Notes under the pieces: generated by a model
The model's input: only the letters and a program-made list of their open reading frames with translations
Database searches by the model: none
What the model was told of the DNA's origin: nothing
Shown: positions 24,550 to 32,738 of the stretch, piece by piece
Numbering within the stretch: position 1 is the stretch's first letter
Layout: each line of letters opens with the position of its first letter
NCBI RefSeq assembly: GCF_003385455.1
Contig: NZ_QNUF01000022.1
Coordinates: 1-64,000 of the forward strand
Origin: Chryseobacterium rhizosphaerae
Lineage (GTDB): Bacteria; Bacteroidota; Bacteroidia; Flavobacteriales; Weeksellaceae
DNA length: 64,000 bases
Direction of reading: 5' to 3'
Translations under genes and position numbers: made by a program

Positions 24550-24557
24550 TAAATTTG
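24550..24557 (+). promoter_or_regulatory. -7 box of ilvE
   Basis: TAAATTTG lies 25 bases before the ilvE start codon. No -33 TTG at normal spacing is seen. Confidence 0.45.
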
Positions 24558-24582
24558 TAGAACATCGTAAAAAATTTTAAAA

Positions 24583-25653
24583 ATGATAATTCAAAAAACT
24601 GAAAACTCTAGAATTTCTACATTTGACCCAAATAATTTTTCATTTGGTGGTACTTTCATTGATCATATGATCATCTGTGAGTATGAAGATGGAAAATGGG
24701 GTGATGTGAAATTAGTTCCTTACGGTCCGATACCATTTACACCTGCTATGATGGGAGTAAACTATGGGCAAGCTTGTTTTGAAGGTATGAAAGCTTATAA
24801 AGACAAAGATGGGCAGGTTTTCCTTTTCAGGCCTGAAAAGAATTTTGAACGTATCAATAAGTCAGCAAAGCGTCTTGCTATGCCTGAAGTGACTGAGGAA
24901 ATGTTTTTAGACGGATTGAAAGCGTTGGTAGATATCGACAGAGAGTGGATTCCACAAGGAGAAGGAATGTCTTTATATATCAGACCATTGATTTTTGCTA
25001 CTGAAGAAGCTTTGAAAGCAAGAGTTTCTAACAAATATATGTTCGCTATTGTTGCAACCCCTGCGAAGAGCTATTATTCAGAGCCTGTTTCTGTAAAAAT
25101 CTCTGATCACTATTCAAGAGCAGCAAATGGAGGGGTAGGTTCTGCTAAAGCTGCAGGAAACTATGCCGCTTCTTTTTACCCAACTCAGTTGGCTATCGAA
25201 GAAGGATATGAGCAAATTATCTGGACGGATGATGCTACCCATGAATATTTTGAAGAGAGTGGTACTATGAATGTATTTGTAAGAATTAACGATACTATTT
25301 ATACACCTCCAACTTCAGAGAAGATTCTTGACGGAGTTACAAGAGACAGTTTCCTTCAATTGGCTAAGAAAAGAGGTATTGAAGTGAAAGTAGAACCAAT
25401 TCCGGTAAAAACGGTAGTTGAAGCTCAGAAAAATGGTACTTTAAAAGAAGTATGGGGAGTAGGAACTGCTGTAGTAACTACGGTGTTCCAGGCTTTAGGA
25501 TACCAGGGAGAAAAACTGGAGCTTCCAAGATTATCTGATGAGGATAGTTTTGCAGCTACTCTTAAGAAAGATTTGGTAGACCTACAGAACAATCTTTCTG
25601 AAGATCCATTCGGATGGAGAGTTGTGGTTGACCACGCTTTAGAAACAGTTTAA
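24583..25653 (+). CDS. ilvE: Branched-chain amino acid aminotransferase
   Basis: This 356-residue fold-type IV PLP enzyme interconverts Val, Leu and Ile with their 2-keto acids. The PLP lysine is in VGSAKAAGNYAAS, and the signature follows in WTDDATHEYFEESGTMNVFV and LDGVTRDSFLQLA. Length fits the eukaryote-like group of IlvE found in Bacteroidota. It is monocistronic with its own promoter and terminator. No branched-chain leader peptide was found upstream. Confidence 0.94.
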   Translation: MIIQKTENSRISTFDPNNFSFGGTFIDHMIICEYEDGKWGDVKLVPYGPIPFTPAMMGVNYGQACFEGMKAYKDKDGQVFLFRPEKNFERINKSAKRLAMPEVTEEMFLDGLKALVDIDREWIPQGEGMSLYIRPLIFATEEALKARVSNKYMFAIVATPAKSYYSEPVSVKISDHYSRAANGGVGSAKAAGNYAASFYPTQLAIEEGYEQIIWTDDATHEYFEESGTMNVFVRINDTIYTPPTSEKILDGVTRDSFLQLAKKRGIEVKVEPIPVKTVVEAQKNGTLKEVWGVGTAVVTTVFQALGYQGEKLELPRLSDEDSFAATLKKDLVDLQNNLSEDPFGWRVVVDHALETV

Positions 25654-25678
25654 TCTAAACTGAATATAAAATATATAG

Positions 25679-25705
25679 AAGCCGGAATATTTCCGGCTTT
25701 TTTTA
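25679..25705 (+). terminator. Intrinsic terminator of ilvE
   Basis: AAGCCGGAA pairs with TTCCGGCTT around a three-base loop and runs into a stretch of seven T. Confidence 0.85.
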
Positions 25706-25886
25706 TTGACCTGCCATAGGGGATGAAAAATTAATATGGAAAATCCAGTATTTTTTAACATGAAAGAGCCTTGCATAAAGTTTTTCTTAGTCATCTTAAA
25801 AACCTGTAGTTGGAAGCAATTTTTTGTTACGGTAAAATATCGTATTTTATGTTCCTTAAATTGTTCCTGGAAATCTGATATAAGTT

Positions 25887-25917
25887 TTGTAATTGATTCA
25901 CGAAATGTGTATTTTCG
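25887..25917 (+). promoter_or_regulatory. Promoter of the GldI-like/PPIase operon
   Basis: TTG (25887-25889), a 20-base spacer and TATTTTCG (25910-25917) fit the consensus with one change in the -7 box. The ATG is nine bases downstream, giving a very short leader. Confidence 0.5.
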
Positions 25918-25926
25918 CAAAAGTTT

Positions 25927-26439
25927 ATGAGAAAATTAGTCTTCATATCATTAGTCAGTCTGTTGAGCTGCAATAGAAATGCACAGCCGGCACATCCTCC
26001 CGTAGGCGGTGTTTTGAGCCAAAAAGATCTGGACGTTTCTAAAGAAAGGATGAAAAATCTGAATACCATAGAAAGAGGGCATATCCAGCAGTGGGCCAAT
26101 AGCCAGCCGGTAAAATATTATCCTACACAGCTTAATTACTGGGTTACAGTGGAAGGGTATGATCAGAGAGAAAGGAGAGCAGATAATACCATGATCTCTT
26201 ATTCTTATGATCTGTATGATTTTGATGAGACCAAGATTTATGATCAGTCTTTTGAAAGAAGAGACGCTAAATTTGGACATTTTGATGAGCTGAAAGCTGT
26301 AGAAAATGCATTACGATTTATACGTAATGGAGAAGAGGTAACCCTTTTGGTACCATCTTCCCTGGCATATGGAACATTTGGAGACGAAAAAAAAATAGAT
26401 AACGACATCCCATTAATCATAAAATTAAAAGCTTTATAA
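25927..26439 (+). CDS. gldI: FKBP-type PPIase lipoprotein, GldI-like
   Basis: This 170-residue lipoprotein (lipobox LLSC, C15) has an FKBP-like C-terminal half. Its pattern YWVTVEGYDQ...SYSYDLYDFDETKIYDQ and FIRNGEEVTLLVPSSLAYGTFGDEKKIDNDIPLI follows GldI, a peptidyl-prolyl isomerase lipoprotein linked to gliding and type IX secretion in Flavobacterium. It probably helps fold periplasmic proteins. The cyclophilin-FKBP fusion starts three bases after it. The gldI name rests on recalled similarity. Confidence 0.68.
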   Translation: MRKLVFISLVSLLSCNRNAQPAHPPVGGVLSQKDLDVSKERMKNLNTIERGHIQQWANSQPVKYYPTQLNYWVTVEGYDQRERRADNTMISYSYDLYDFDETKIYDQSFERRDAKFGHFDELKAVENALRFIRNGEEVTLLVPSSLAYGTFGDEKKIDNDIPLIIKLKAL

Positions 26440-26442
26440 TAC

Positions 26443-27558
26443 ATGAAATTGTTTAACAAAAATATAATTCTGGCAGCGGCAAGTATTTCGCTGATGAGTT
26501 GTACTCCAATTTATAAAAAAATGAACGTAGACAAAGAAACTTACGAAGGTCTTAATGACGGACTTTATGCAAATTTTCAAACCACAAAAGGGAATCTGAT
26601 TGTAAAGTTTGAAGACAAGAAAGCACCAGTAACTGTGGCCAACTTTATCGGTCTTGCAGAAGGGAAAATCGACAACAAGGCTAAAGCTAAAGGAGTTCCT
26701 TATTATGATGGAACAATTTTCCACAGAGTGATCAAAGATTTCATGATTCAGGGAGGTGATCCTCAGGGAACAGGAATGGGAGATCCTGGATATAAATTCG
26801 AGGATGAGAGAAACGACCTTAAACATACTGGAAAAGGTATTCTTTCTATGGCAAACTCTGGACCTAATACCAATGGTTCTCAGTTTTTCATCACTGAAGT
26901 GGCTACACCTTGGTTAGACGGAAAACACACTATTTTCGGTAAAGTAGTGAAAGGAAATGACGTAATTGATGCTATTGCTAACGTTGAAAAAGGAGCTCAG
27001 GATAAGCCTAAAACAGATATCGTTTTAGAAAAAGTTTCTGTTTTCGGTAAAGGTGATGAGTACAAAAACTACGATGCAGCTAAGACTTTCAGCGAAGGGA
27101 AAGCTAAAATCGCAGAAAATAATAAAGCTTTCATTGCTAAAGAGGAAGCTGAAAGAAAGAAAAAAGAAGAAGAATTCAAAGCTAATCAGGAGAAAATGAC
27201 TGAAGCCCTGAAAGCAGGTATGCAGAAAACTGAATCTGGTCTTTATTACAAAATTACAAAAACGACAGACGGAAAAGCTCCGAAATCAGGTGATAATGTA
27301 TCTGTACACTATGCTGGAAAGTTAGTAGACGGGACAGAATTTGATTCTTCATTCAAAAGAAATGAGCCTATCGATATTCCAATCGGAATGGGAAGAGTAA
27401 TCAAAGGATGGGATGAAGGGATCCTGTTATTGAAAGAAGGTGAAACTGCTACTTTATTGATCCCGCCAGCAATGGCTTATGGAGAAAGAGGAGCAGGAGG
27501 AGTTATTCCGCCAAACGCTTGGTTAATCTTCGATGTTGAGCTTGTAAAAGTGAAATAA
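26443..27558 (+). CDS. Dual-domain PPIase lipoprotein: cyclophilin plus FKBP
   Basis: This 371-residue protein carries two unrelated isomerase folds. A lipobox LMSC (C20) is followed by a cyclophilin domain (about 40-205) with FHRVIKDFMIQGGDPQGTG, NGSQFFIT and WLDGKHTIFGKV. A charged, probably coiled-coil linker rich in Glu/Lys (about 213-255) leads to a C-terminal FKBP domain (about 260-371) with VSVHYAGKLVDGTEFDSS, VIKGWDEGILLLKEGE and AYGERGAGGVIPPNAWLIFDVEL. It acts in the periplasm on proline isomerisation during folding and export, together with the upstream GldI-like lipoprotein. Confidence 0.9.
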   Translation: MKLFNKNIILAAASISLMSCTPIYKKMNVDKETYEGLNDGLYANFQTTKGNLIVKFEDKKAPVTVANFIGLAEGKIDNKAKAKGVPYYDGTIFHRVIKDFMIQGGDPQGTGMGDPGYKFEDERNDLKHTGKGILSMANSGPNTNGSQFFITEVATPWLDGKHTIFGKVVKGNDVIDAIANVEKGAQDKPKTDIVLEKVSVFGKGDEYKNYDAAKTFSEGKAKIAENNKAFIAKEEAERKKKEEEFKANQEKMTEALKAGMQKTESGLYYKITKTTDGKAPKSGDNVSVHYAGKLVDGTEFDSSFKRNEPIDIPIGMGRVIKGWDEGILLLKEGETATLLIPPAMAYGERGAGGVIPPNAWLIFDVELVKVK

Positions 27559-27578
27559 TTGAAATCTTTTTAAGATAT

Positions 27579-27609
27579 AAAAGCCGTTCCGGAAGGGGCG
27601 GCTTTTTTT
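27579..27609 (+). terminator. Intrinsic terminator of the PPIase operon
   Basis: An AAAGCCG arm pairs with CGGCTTT around an inner TTCC/GGAA pairing, followed by a run of T. It lies 20 bases after the stop. Confidence 0.8.
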
Positions 27610-27634
27610 GTTTTTGATGGAAGAATAAGAAATT

Positions 27635-27664
27635 TTGGTCAGACTTTAAAAAATATTATTTTAG
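27635..27664 (+). promoter_or_regulatory. Probable promoter of the aspartyl protease gene
   Basis: TTG (27635-27637), a 19-base spacer and TATTTTAG (27657-27664) approximate the consensus. It sits 14 bases before the GTG start. Confidence 0.4.
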
Positions 27665-27677
27665 TAAAAAATACCTT

Positions 27678-28841
27678 GTGAAAAAAATTTTACTTAGTCT
27701 CTTGTTATTATCTAATCTTAACTTGTTTGCCCAGGGGAAGAAATTCTTTGAAGGGGGAGAGGTTCAGCTAAAAGAAGCCGTTGAAAAACTCAACTTACAA
27801 TATTCTACCGATTTACCTTTTGTAAAAGTGAATATTAATGGAAAAATGTATAATTTTCTGTTCGATACCGGAGCTCCAACTATTATTTCTACAGCCATCT
27901 ATACTGATCTGGGGCTTGAAAAAAAACATAAAAGTACTGTAAAGGACTCTCAGAAAAACAAACAGGAACAGATTTTCACCGTATTGCCTGAGATGGTTGT
28001 CGACCAGGTTACCTTTAAAAATATAGGGGTTATGGTGATGGATCTTAAAGCGGCAGAATTCGGATGTCTAAAAGTGGATGGTATTCTCGGAGCCAATCAG
28101 ATGGCAAAACTTTTTTGGCGGATAAATTATACTGAAAAATCTCTGGAAGTGACTCAAAGTCTTTCCAGGTTTGATCTTAAAGGGTATGATATTGTTATCC
28201 CTTTTGAGACGAAAGATCAGAAAACTCCCATCGTAGAAACAAAAATTTTAGATAAAAAAAATAATTTTACTTTCGATACCGGTTTTTCAGGGAATATAAA
28301 GATTACAGAGAATGACTTTAATGCTAAGAAAGTATCAGAGCGAATAGAAGTATATGGGAATAATGCGGTAGGAGCTTATGGTGCCGGAAAGCCCACACTC
28401 GGTTATATTTTCAAACCCTCAGATTGGGTATTGGGAAATAAAAATTTTACCAATGAGATAATGACTACAGGAAGTTCAAATTTGATTGGAAATGATTTCC
28501 TGAAAAATTTTGTTTTTATTTTAGACTGGTCTGATCATAAAATCTATATGAAACAGATTGGAAATAATTCTCATAAACTGGAATCTTTCGGTTTTGGATA
28601 TCGTTTTATAGATACAAAACCTACGGTTGTTTATATATTTCAGGAAGAGCATTTTCCTTTACAGATTGGCGATTCAATTATCAGTATTAATGATATTAAG
28701 CTTGATAATCTCGATAAAGATGGTGCATGTCACTATTTTCTCAATAGGGTAGAAAGTCAATATGATACGATTAATGTGAAAATTAAGAGGAATGGGAATA
28801 TACTGGATATAACCCTGAAAAAGAAAGCATATCTGAAATAA
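27678..28841 (+). CDS. Secreted retropepsin-like aspartyl protease with PDZ domain
   Basis: This 387-residue protein starts at GTG with a signal peptide (KKILLSLLLLSNLNLFAQ). It has two aspartyl protease half-sites: FLFDTGAPTIIS (about 56-67) and FTFDTGFSGNIK (about 196-207). Both carry D-T-G, so the two lobes may form one active site. The C-terminal 85 residues look like a PDZ domain (LQIGDSIISINDIKLDNL). It likely cleaves or binds proteins in the periplasm. The family is common in Bacteroidota; targets are unknown. Confidence 0.82.
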   Translation: MKKILLSLLLLSNLNLFAQGKKFFEGGEVQLKEAVEKLNLQYSTDLPFVKVNINGKMYNFLFDTGAPTIISTAIYTDLGLEKKHKSTVKDSQKNKQEQIFTVLPEMVVDQVTFKNIGVMVMDLKAAEFGCLKVDGILGANQMAKLFWRINYTEKSLEVTQSLSRFDLKGYDIVIPFETKDQKTPIVETKILDKKNNFTFDTGFSGNIKITENDFNAKKVSERIEVYGNNAVGAYGAGKPTLGYIFKPSDWVLGNKNFTNEIMTTGSSNLIGNDFLKNFVFILDWSDHKIYMKQIGNNSHKLESFGFGYRFIDTKPTVVYIFQEEHFPLQIGDSIISINDIKLDNLDKDGACHYFLNRVESQYDTINVKIKRNGNILDITLKKKAYLK

Positions 28842-28994
28842 CGAACAGCTGTTGTAGAAAAGGATTGTTGATATTCTAAAAAAGGATCAGGAAAATTGAT
28901 GTATGCCAATATGGATTACCGTAGAAATCCGGATTTCTGTACAACCAATTTATGCTTATCTTTATCCATCACCAATGAAACAAAATATAAGAAT

Positions 28995-29210
28995 ATGATT
29001 AATCTAGATTATGCTTTGATCCGAAAAGAAATTGAAGCACAAGTATGTAAAGAACATGGTTTGCATCCTGAATTTGTGAAAACAGATGATGGTTTTGGAA
29101 TAAAGGCCTGTTGTGAACCTTTCAGGATAGAACTGGGAGCAAAATCTGAAAAAATGATTGAGGAAGAAACGATAAAGATTCTTACCGAGATGATGAAAGG
29201 CATTGAATAA
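28995..29210 (+). CDS. Small conserved cytosolic protein of unknown function
   Basis: A 71-residue protein starts at ATG 28995 (MINLDYALIRKEIEAQVCKE). An upstream in-frame extension to 28896 crosses a likely -7 box (TATCTTTA, 28957-28964), so the short form is preferred. It has two or three cysteines (C18 and the CC pair near 39) and acidic helices at the end. It looks conserved in style but has no domain I can name. A strong terminator follows. Confidence 0.6.
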   Translation: MINLDYALIRKEIEAQVCKEHGLHPEFVKTDDGFGIKACCEPFRIELGAKSEKMIEEETIKILTEMMKGIE

Positions 29211-29230
29211 ATGATCAGTGGGTCTAACAC

Positions 29231-29258
29231 AAAAAACCGTCCCAAAGGACGGTTTTTT
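29231..29258. terminator. Strong bidirectional terminator
   Basis: A perfect 12-base stem (AAAAAACCGTCC with GGACGGTTTTTT) and a CAAA loop separate two convergent genes. Confidence 0.85.
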
Positions 29259-29280
29259 CAGTAAAAAAAAGAATTAAAAG

Positions 29281-29523
29281 TTATATGTTTCTGCTGGACC
29301 TTTTTTTCATACTTGTCCCCGCAAGGGAACTGATGAATACAAGACCAAAGCCGATGTAAGCGGCAAATGCGGTCAGATATATTATTAAGCTGTTAAAGCT
29401 TGGTTTTAAGGTGTATACCAATACAGAAAAGACGGCAAAACTCAATACCAAAAGCAGGCTCCAGATATGCATTTTTGCAGCATCTTCATTTCTCTTAAAA
29501 ATCATTTCAAAAAAATCTCTCAT
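29281..29523 (-). CDS. Small two-helix membrane protein
   Basis: This protein of about 80 residues begins MRDFFEMIFKRNEDAAKMHIW; in-frame ATG codons at 29535 and 29526 are alternatives. Two hydrophobic helices (about 21-38 and 45-65) are separated by a short KPSFNS loop, and the C-terminus is basic. No family is recognised. It converges on the gene at 28995-29210 through a shared terminator. Confidence 0.55.
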   Translation of the reverse strand: MRDFFEMIFKRNEDAAKMHIWSLLLVLSFAVFSVLVYTLKPSFNSLIIYLTAFAAYIGFGLVFISSLAGTSMKKRSSRNI

Positions 29524-29535
29524 CATTACTAACAT

Positions 29536-30144
29536 TTTAAGGGTTATACATTAATTTATATGGATAAGCAGCTGTCTTACATGGTAAAAAGAATATATTC
29601 TCTTACTGGGCTAAGGTTCACGAAGACGTGCCATTTATTTATACGACTGAGCCCGGAGCATAAAGCTTAGGGTTGATCAGTAAATTTTTTGAATCATTAA
29701 TGACTCATGGGTTCTGATACCAGTTTGATACAGATTATAAGTTTTATTGCGAAAAACAAACCGAAGGTTGATTAATCACAATTTCCATATCATTTAGGGT
29801 ATCGTAGAAAAAAAAGATTCACATTTTGAATCAGTGGAAAACTGAAAATCTATAGAAGATCTTTTTTTTCATCTAGTGTTTTTATGTTTTTTTCGTTTTA
29901 AGACATGCCAATTTCATGCCAAAGTGAGTATTTTACCATTAACATTTTATTTTTTATGGCTGTATGTAGTTGTTTTACAGTGTTTTTTCAGACTTATTTC
30001 CTTAAACAAGGAGAAATGTTTTAAATTTTGGATTCTGATGATGAAAATTTCGGGCTAAAGCTCATTTCTATTAAGAAAATAAATAAGCCATTTGATTATA
30101 TAATCACAACCGTAAAAATAGGTGTGATCATCTGTTTTTATATT
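29536..30144. other. Intergenic region of about 600 bases
   Basis: No gene is supported here. A 60-codon frame (29876-30058) has no clean start context, an odd hydrophobic composition and no promoter, so I do not call it. I see no repeats or strong hairpins. Confidence 0.5.
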
Positions 30145-31089
30145 CTATTTTTTTTGACTGTTTATTCCTGAAAGAAATGTACCAATCCGCTCATTAATTT
30201 CATTTGGAAACTCTCCATTGATTGCATGTGAAGCTGCCGGCCAAATTTCAGCTTCAATAGGGTTCGAAAGACTTTTTGCATAGGCTAAGGCTTTAGCTGA
30301 ATCATGTACAATACTTTTGCCTGCAAAAATGACCAATATTGGTGCTTGAATAGAGTTTAACTGTTCAGTAGTAAACTGCTTAGGAGGTGGTGTTTTGATC
30401 AGAAAATCTTTTAATCCAATCGAAATAAGGCGAGCGGTAGAATCTTGCGGATCGACCTGAGCTCCTCCAGAAATCCAGCTCATTGATTTTTTGCGCCAGG
30501 ATTCAGGAACAAAAGGAAGAATAGTAATCAGTGAAAACAGAATGATTTTCAGAGAAAATGGAGCAAAAACCAGCGCGGGATCCAACAAGATAATGGATGC
30601 AATATATTTTTGATAATAGACGGCATAATTTACTGCGGACCAGCCGCCAAAAGAAACACCCACCAGATGGACCTTTGTTAGTTGTAGTTCCCTCAAGACG
30701 TCTTCTACCCAGACAGCCTGTTGTTCATTATCTTTAATAGGTTTTGTTTGGGTACTCATACCGGGTTCACCCAGAAGATCCATAGAATAAACATCATAAG
30801 TCTTGAGCAGTCCTGCCATATTGGGTTCCCACATGGGTGTTGAAGCTGCTCTTCCCGGAAAAAGCAGAATAGGTATTCCTCCCCGGTTTCCAAACCGATA
30901 GACCCTTACTGTTCCATAAGTAGTATCGATATCGAAGATCTCCTGTGGTACAGGAAGTTTCTTCATGGCTTCATCATAAAATGTAAGAAATTTCTGATGT
31001 ATTTTTTCTGATTTGAATCTACTTATTTCCATACCATATTCTATTATTCTAATGTAAGATGGTGTAATATAGCTATTTAATATGGTCAA
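30145..31089 (-). CDS. Alpha/beta hydrolase
   Basis: This 314-residue cytosolic hydrolase has the nucleophile elbow GVSFGG (S146), an oxyanion-hole region LLFPGRAAS and a catalytic histidine near the end in AASHAINGEFP; the acid is probably D in VHDSAKALA or nearby. Substrates are unknown. Gene order gives no functional clue. The start at 31089 fits, although internal ATGs (M20) would give a form beginning at MEISRF. Confidence 0.8.
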   Translation of the reverse strand: MTILNSYITPSYIRIIEYGMEISRFKSEKIHQKFLTFYDEAMKKLPVPQEIFDIDTTYGTVRVYRFGNRGGIPILLFPGRAASTPMWEPNMAGLLKTYDVYSMDLLGEPGMSTQTKPIKDNEQQAVWVEDVLRELQLTKVHLVGVSFGGWSAVNYAVYYQKYIASIILLDPALVFAPFSLKIILFSLITILPFVPESWRKKSMSWISGGAQVDPQDSTARLISIGLKDFLIKTPPPKQFTTEQLNSIQAPILVIFAGKSIVHDSAKALAYAKSLSNPIEAEIWPAASHAINGEFPNEINERIGTFLSGINSQKK

Positions 31090-31262
31090 AATAGCAATTC
31101 AGAAACAAAATCTGATTTAAAATATCCGGATCCATTGAAGACTAAAATGAAATTTGATCAGTTATAGTCTCCGGCAGATGTATTGTACAACCTCCGAATC
31201 TTTGCAAGCATCGAATGCGAATTATGTTTTGGCGACAGCCATTAGATGAATTTTTATAAGAT

Positions 31263-31282
31263 AAAAGGGCTAAAGCCCTTTT
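31263..31282. terminator. Palindromic hairpin (GGGCTAAAGCCC type) downstream of the M28 peptidase operon
   Basis: AAAAGGGC pairs with GCCCTTTT around TAAA. On the minus strand it ends in four T and so may terminate the peptidase operon. The same GGGCTTTAGCCC-type palindrome recurs at 42268-42287, so it may be a REP-like repeat. Confidence 0.55.
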
Positions 31283-31300
31283 CGATTGATGATAAATTAG

Positions 31301-31344
31301 AGAGTTCATAAAAACCCGAATTTTTCAAGGTTTCTATGAACTCT
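31301..31344. repeat. Inverted repeat after the peptidase operon
   Basis: AGAGTTCATA (31301-31310) pairs with TATGAACTCT (31335-31344), and inner AAACC pairs with GGTTT. The hairpin starts 34 bases beyond the last peptidase stop and may protect the mRNA 3' end. Confidence 0.5.
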
Positions 31345-31377
31345 TTTGATGTTAATTTTTTAAGATACAAACGGGGA

Positions 31378-32736
31378 TTACCAGTTTTTATCAATCATGT
31401 AGATCATCTGTGTCATTGCTGCAGCGCCTAGCAGAAGCTCTCTGCGGTTTACCTTTTCAAAGGTATCTTCTTCGGTGTGATGGATATCGAAATATCTTTG
31501 TGAATCGGGCATCAGCTCAGCAGCTGGGATTCCCATATCGTGAAGTGGGTATAAATCTGTTCCTGAGAATCTTTCGTTAAAGTTATAGACTCCATAAGGA
31601 AGGAAGAGTTTTGACCAGCCCTTGATTTGATTTCTTTTGGTATCATCCATATCCAGGGCAATACCTCTCGGGGCAAAACCGCCGGCATCAGATTCAATAG
31701 CGAAAAGATGTTTTTCATTGTTTTCTTTTACCGCTTTACCATACTGAACACCTCCTTTTACGCCGTTTTCTTCATTGGCGAAACATACAACTCTGATGGT
31801 ATGGTTGTTTTGTATTCCCAGTTTTTTGAAGGTTCTCAAGACTTCTATACTCTGAACAATTCCGGCTCCGTCATCATGTGCTCCTTCACCTACATCCCAA
31901 GAATCCAGGTGTCCGCCAACAACAATAACGCTTTGGTCTTTTTTACCCGTAATTTCACCAATAACAGAGTGGGAGAGTTTCTCACCTTTCATCCCACAGT
32001 TGGAATTAAGTTTGGCCGTGATCTTCTGGTTTTTCAGCAGAGTTTCCAGCTCATCTGCCGTTGTGTTTCCAACAGCTACAGCGGGTACTTTGGATACATT
32101 ATCTTCATAACGCATTGCTCCGGTATGGGGAACATCATCGAAAGCTGAAGAAAGAGAACGTATAATAGCGAATTTCCCCCCTTTTTTAGCAGTTAATGCC
32201 GCAGCAGTTACCCGATATTTGGCAGCATCACTATATCCTTTGAATGTTTCTATAAATGACTGACTGAAAGGGTAGTTGAAGAAAACAATCTTATCCTTTA
32301 CTTTCTCAGCAGGCAATGCATTATATTCTTCAATGGATTTTACCATGATGATTTCTCCTGAAATATCTTTTCCTCCTGTCCCTTCAGAATTTCCTAAAGA
32401 AAGCATTTTAAGATTTTTCCAGCTGCCGTTTGCCGTTTTGATGTGCAAGGATTCCTTGCCTCTTTCCCAGACCGGAATCATTACTTCCTGAAGCCAGACT
32501 TTATCGGCTCCGGCATCTTTAAGTTTCTGCGCTGCCCATTTTACGGACTTTTCATAAGCTTCGGAACCGCTTAAACGATGGCCAATATTTTTGGTGAGTT
32601 CCCTCAATTCGTTATAGCCTTTTCCATTGTTTAAGATTTCAGTAGAAATCCTGTTAAACTGTACGGAATCTTCTTTGGTTTGGCCCAAAACAGCTACTCC
32701 CAAAAGTAATAATGTTGTACCTAATATCTTTTTCAT
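31378..32736 (-). CDS. Secreted M28 family metallopeptidase, paralog A
   Basis: This 452-residue protein has a signal peptide (MKKILGTTLLLLGVAVLGQ). A protease-associated-like insert (about 120-235) splits the M28 domain. Zinc ligands and catalytic residues are intact: H276 (GGHLDSWD), D288 (AHDDGAG), E322-E323 (ANEENG), D350 (ESDAGG) and the late His in FDIHHTEED. It is probably an aminopeptidase or carboxypeptidase in the periplasm. The ATG start is two bases after the stop of paralog B, to which it is very similar over most of its length. An upstream TTG would overlap that stop and is less likely. Confidence 0.9.
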   Translation of the reverse strand: MKKILGTTLLLLGVAVLGQTKEDSVQFNRISTEILNNGKGYNELRELTKNIGHRLSGSEAYEKSVKWAAQKLKDAGADKVWLQEVMIPVWERGKESLHIKTANGSWKNLKMLSLGNSEGTGGKDISGEIIMVKSIEEYNALPAEKVKDKIVFFNYPFSQSFIETFKGYSDAAKYRVTAAALTAKKGGKFAIIRSLSSAFDDVPHTGAMRYEDNVSKVPAVAVGNTTADELETLLKNQKITAKLNSNCGMKGEKLSHSVIGEITGKKDQSVIVVGGHLDSWDVGEGAHDDGAGIVQSIEVLRTFKKLGIQNNHTIRVVCFANEENGVKGGVQYGKAVKENNEKHLFAIESDAGGFAPRGIALDMDDTKRNQIKGWSKLFLPYGVYNFNERFSGTDLYPLHDMGIPAAELMPDSQRYFDIHHTEEDTFEKVNRRELLLGAAAMTQMIYMIDKNW

Positions 32737-32738
32737 GA

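Noticed and set aside
28976..28998. Seven-codon upstream frame whose stop overlaps ATG 28995
   Set aside because: ATGA overlap suggests coupling, but the frame is too short to support and has no composition signal.
29876..30058. 60-codon frame rich in Phe and Cys
   Set aside because: No convincing start context, promoter or domain; the composition looks like translated AT-rich intergenic DNA.
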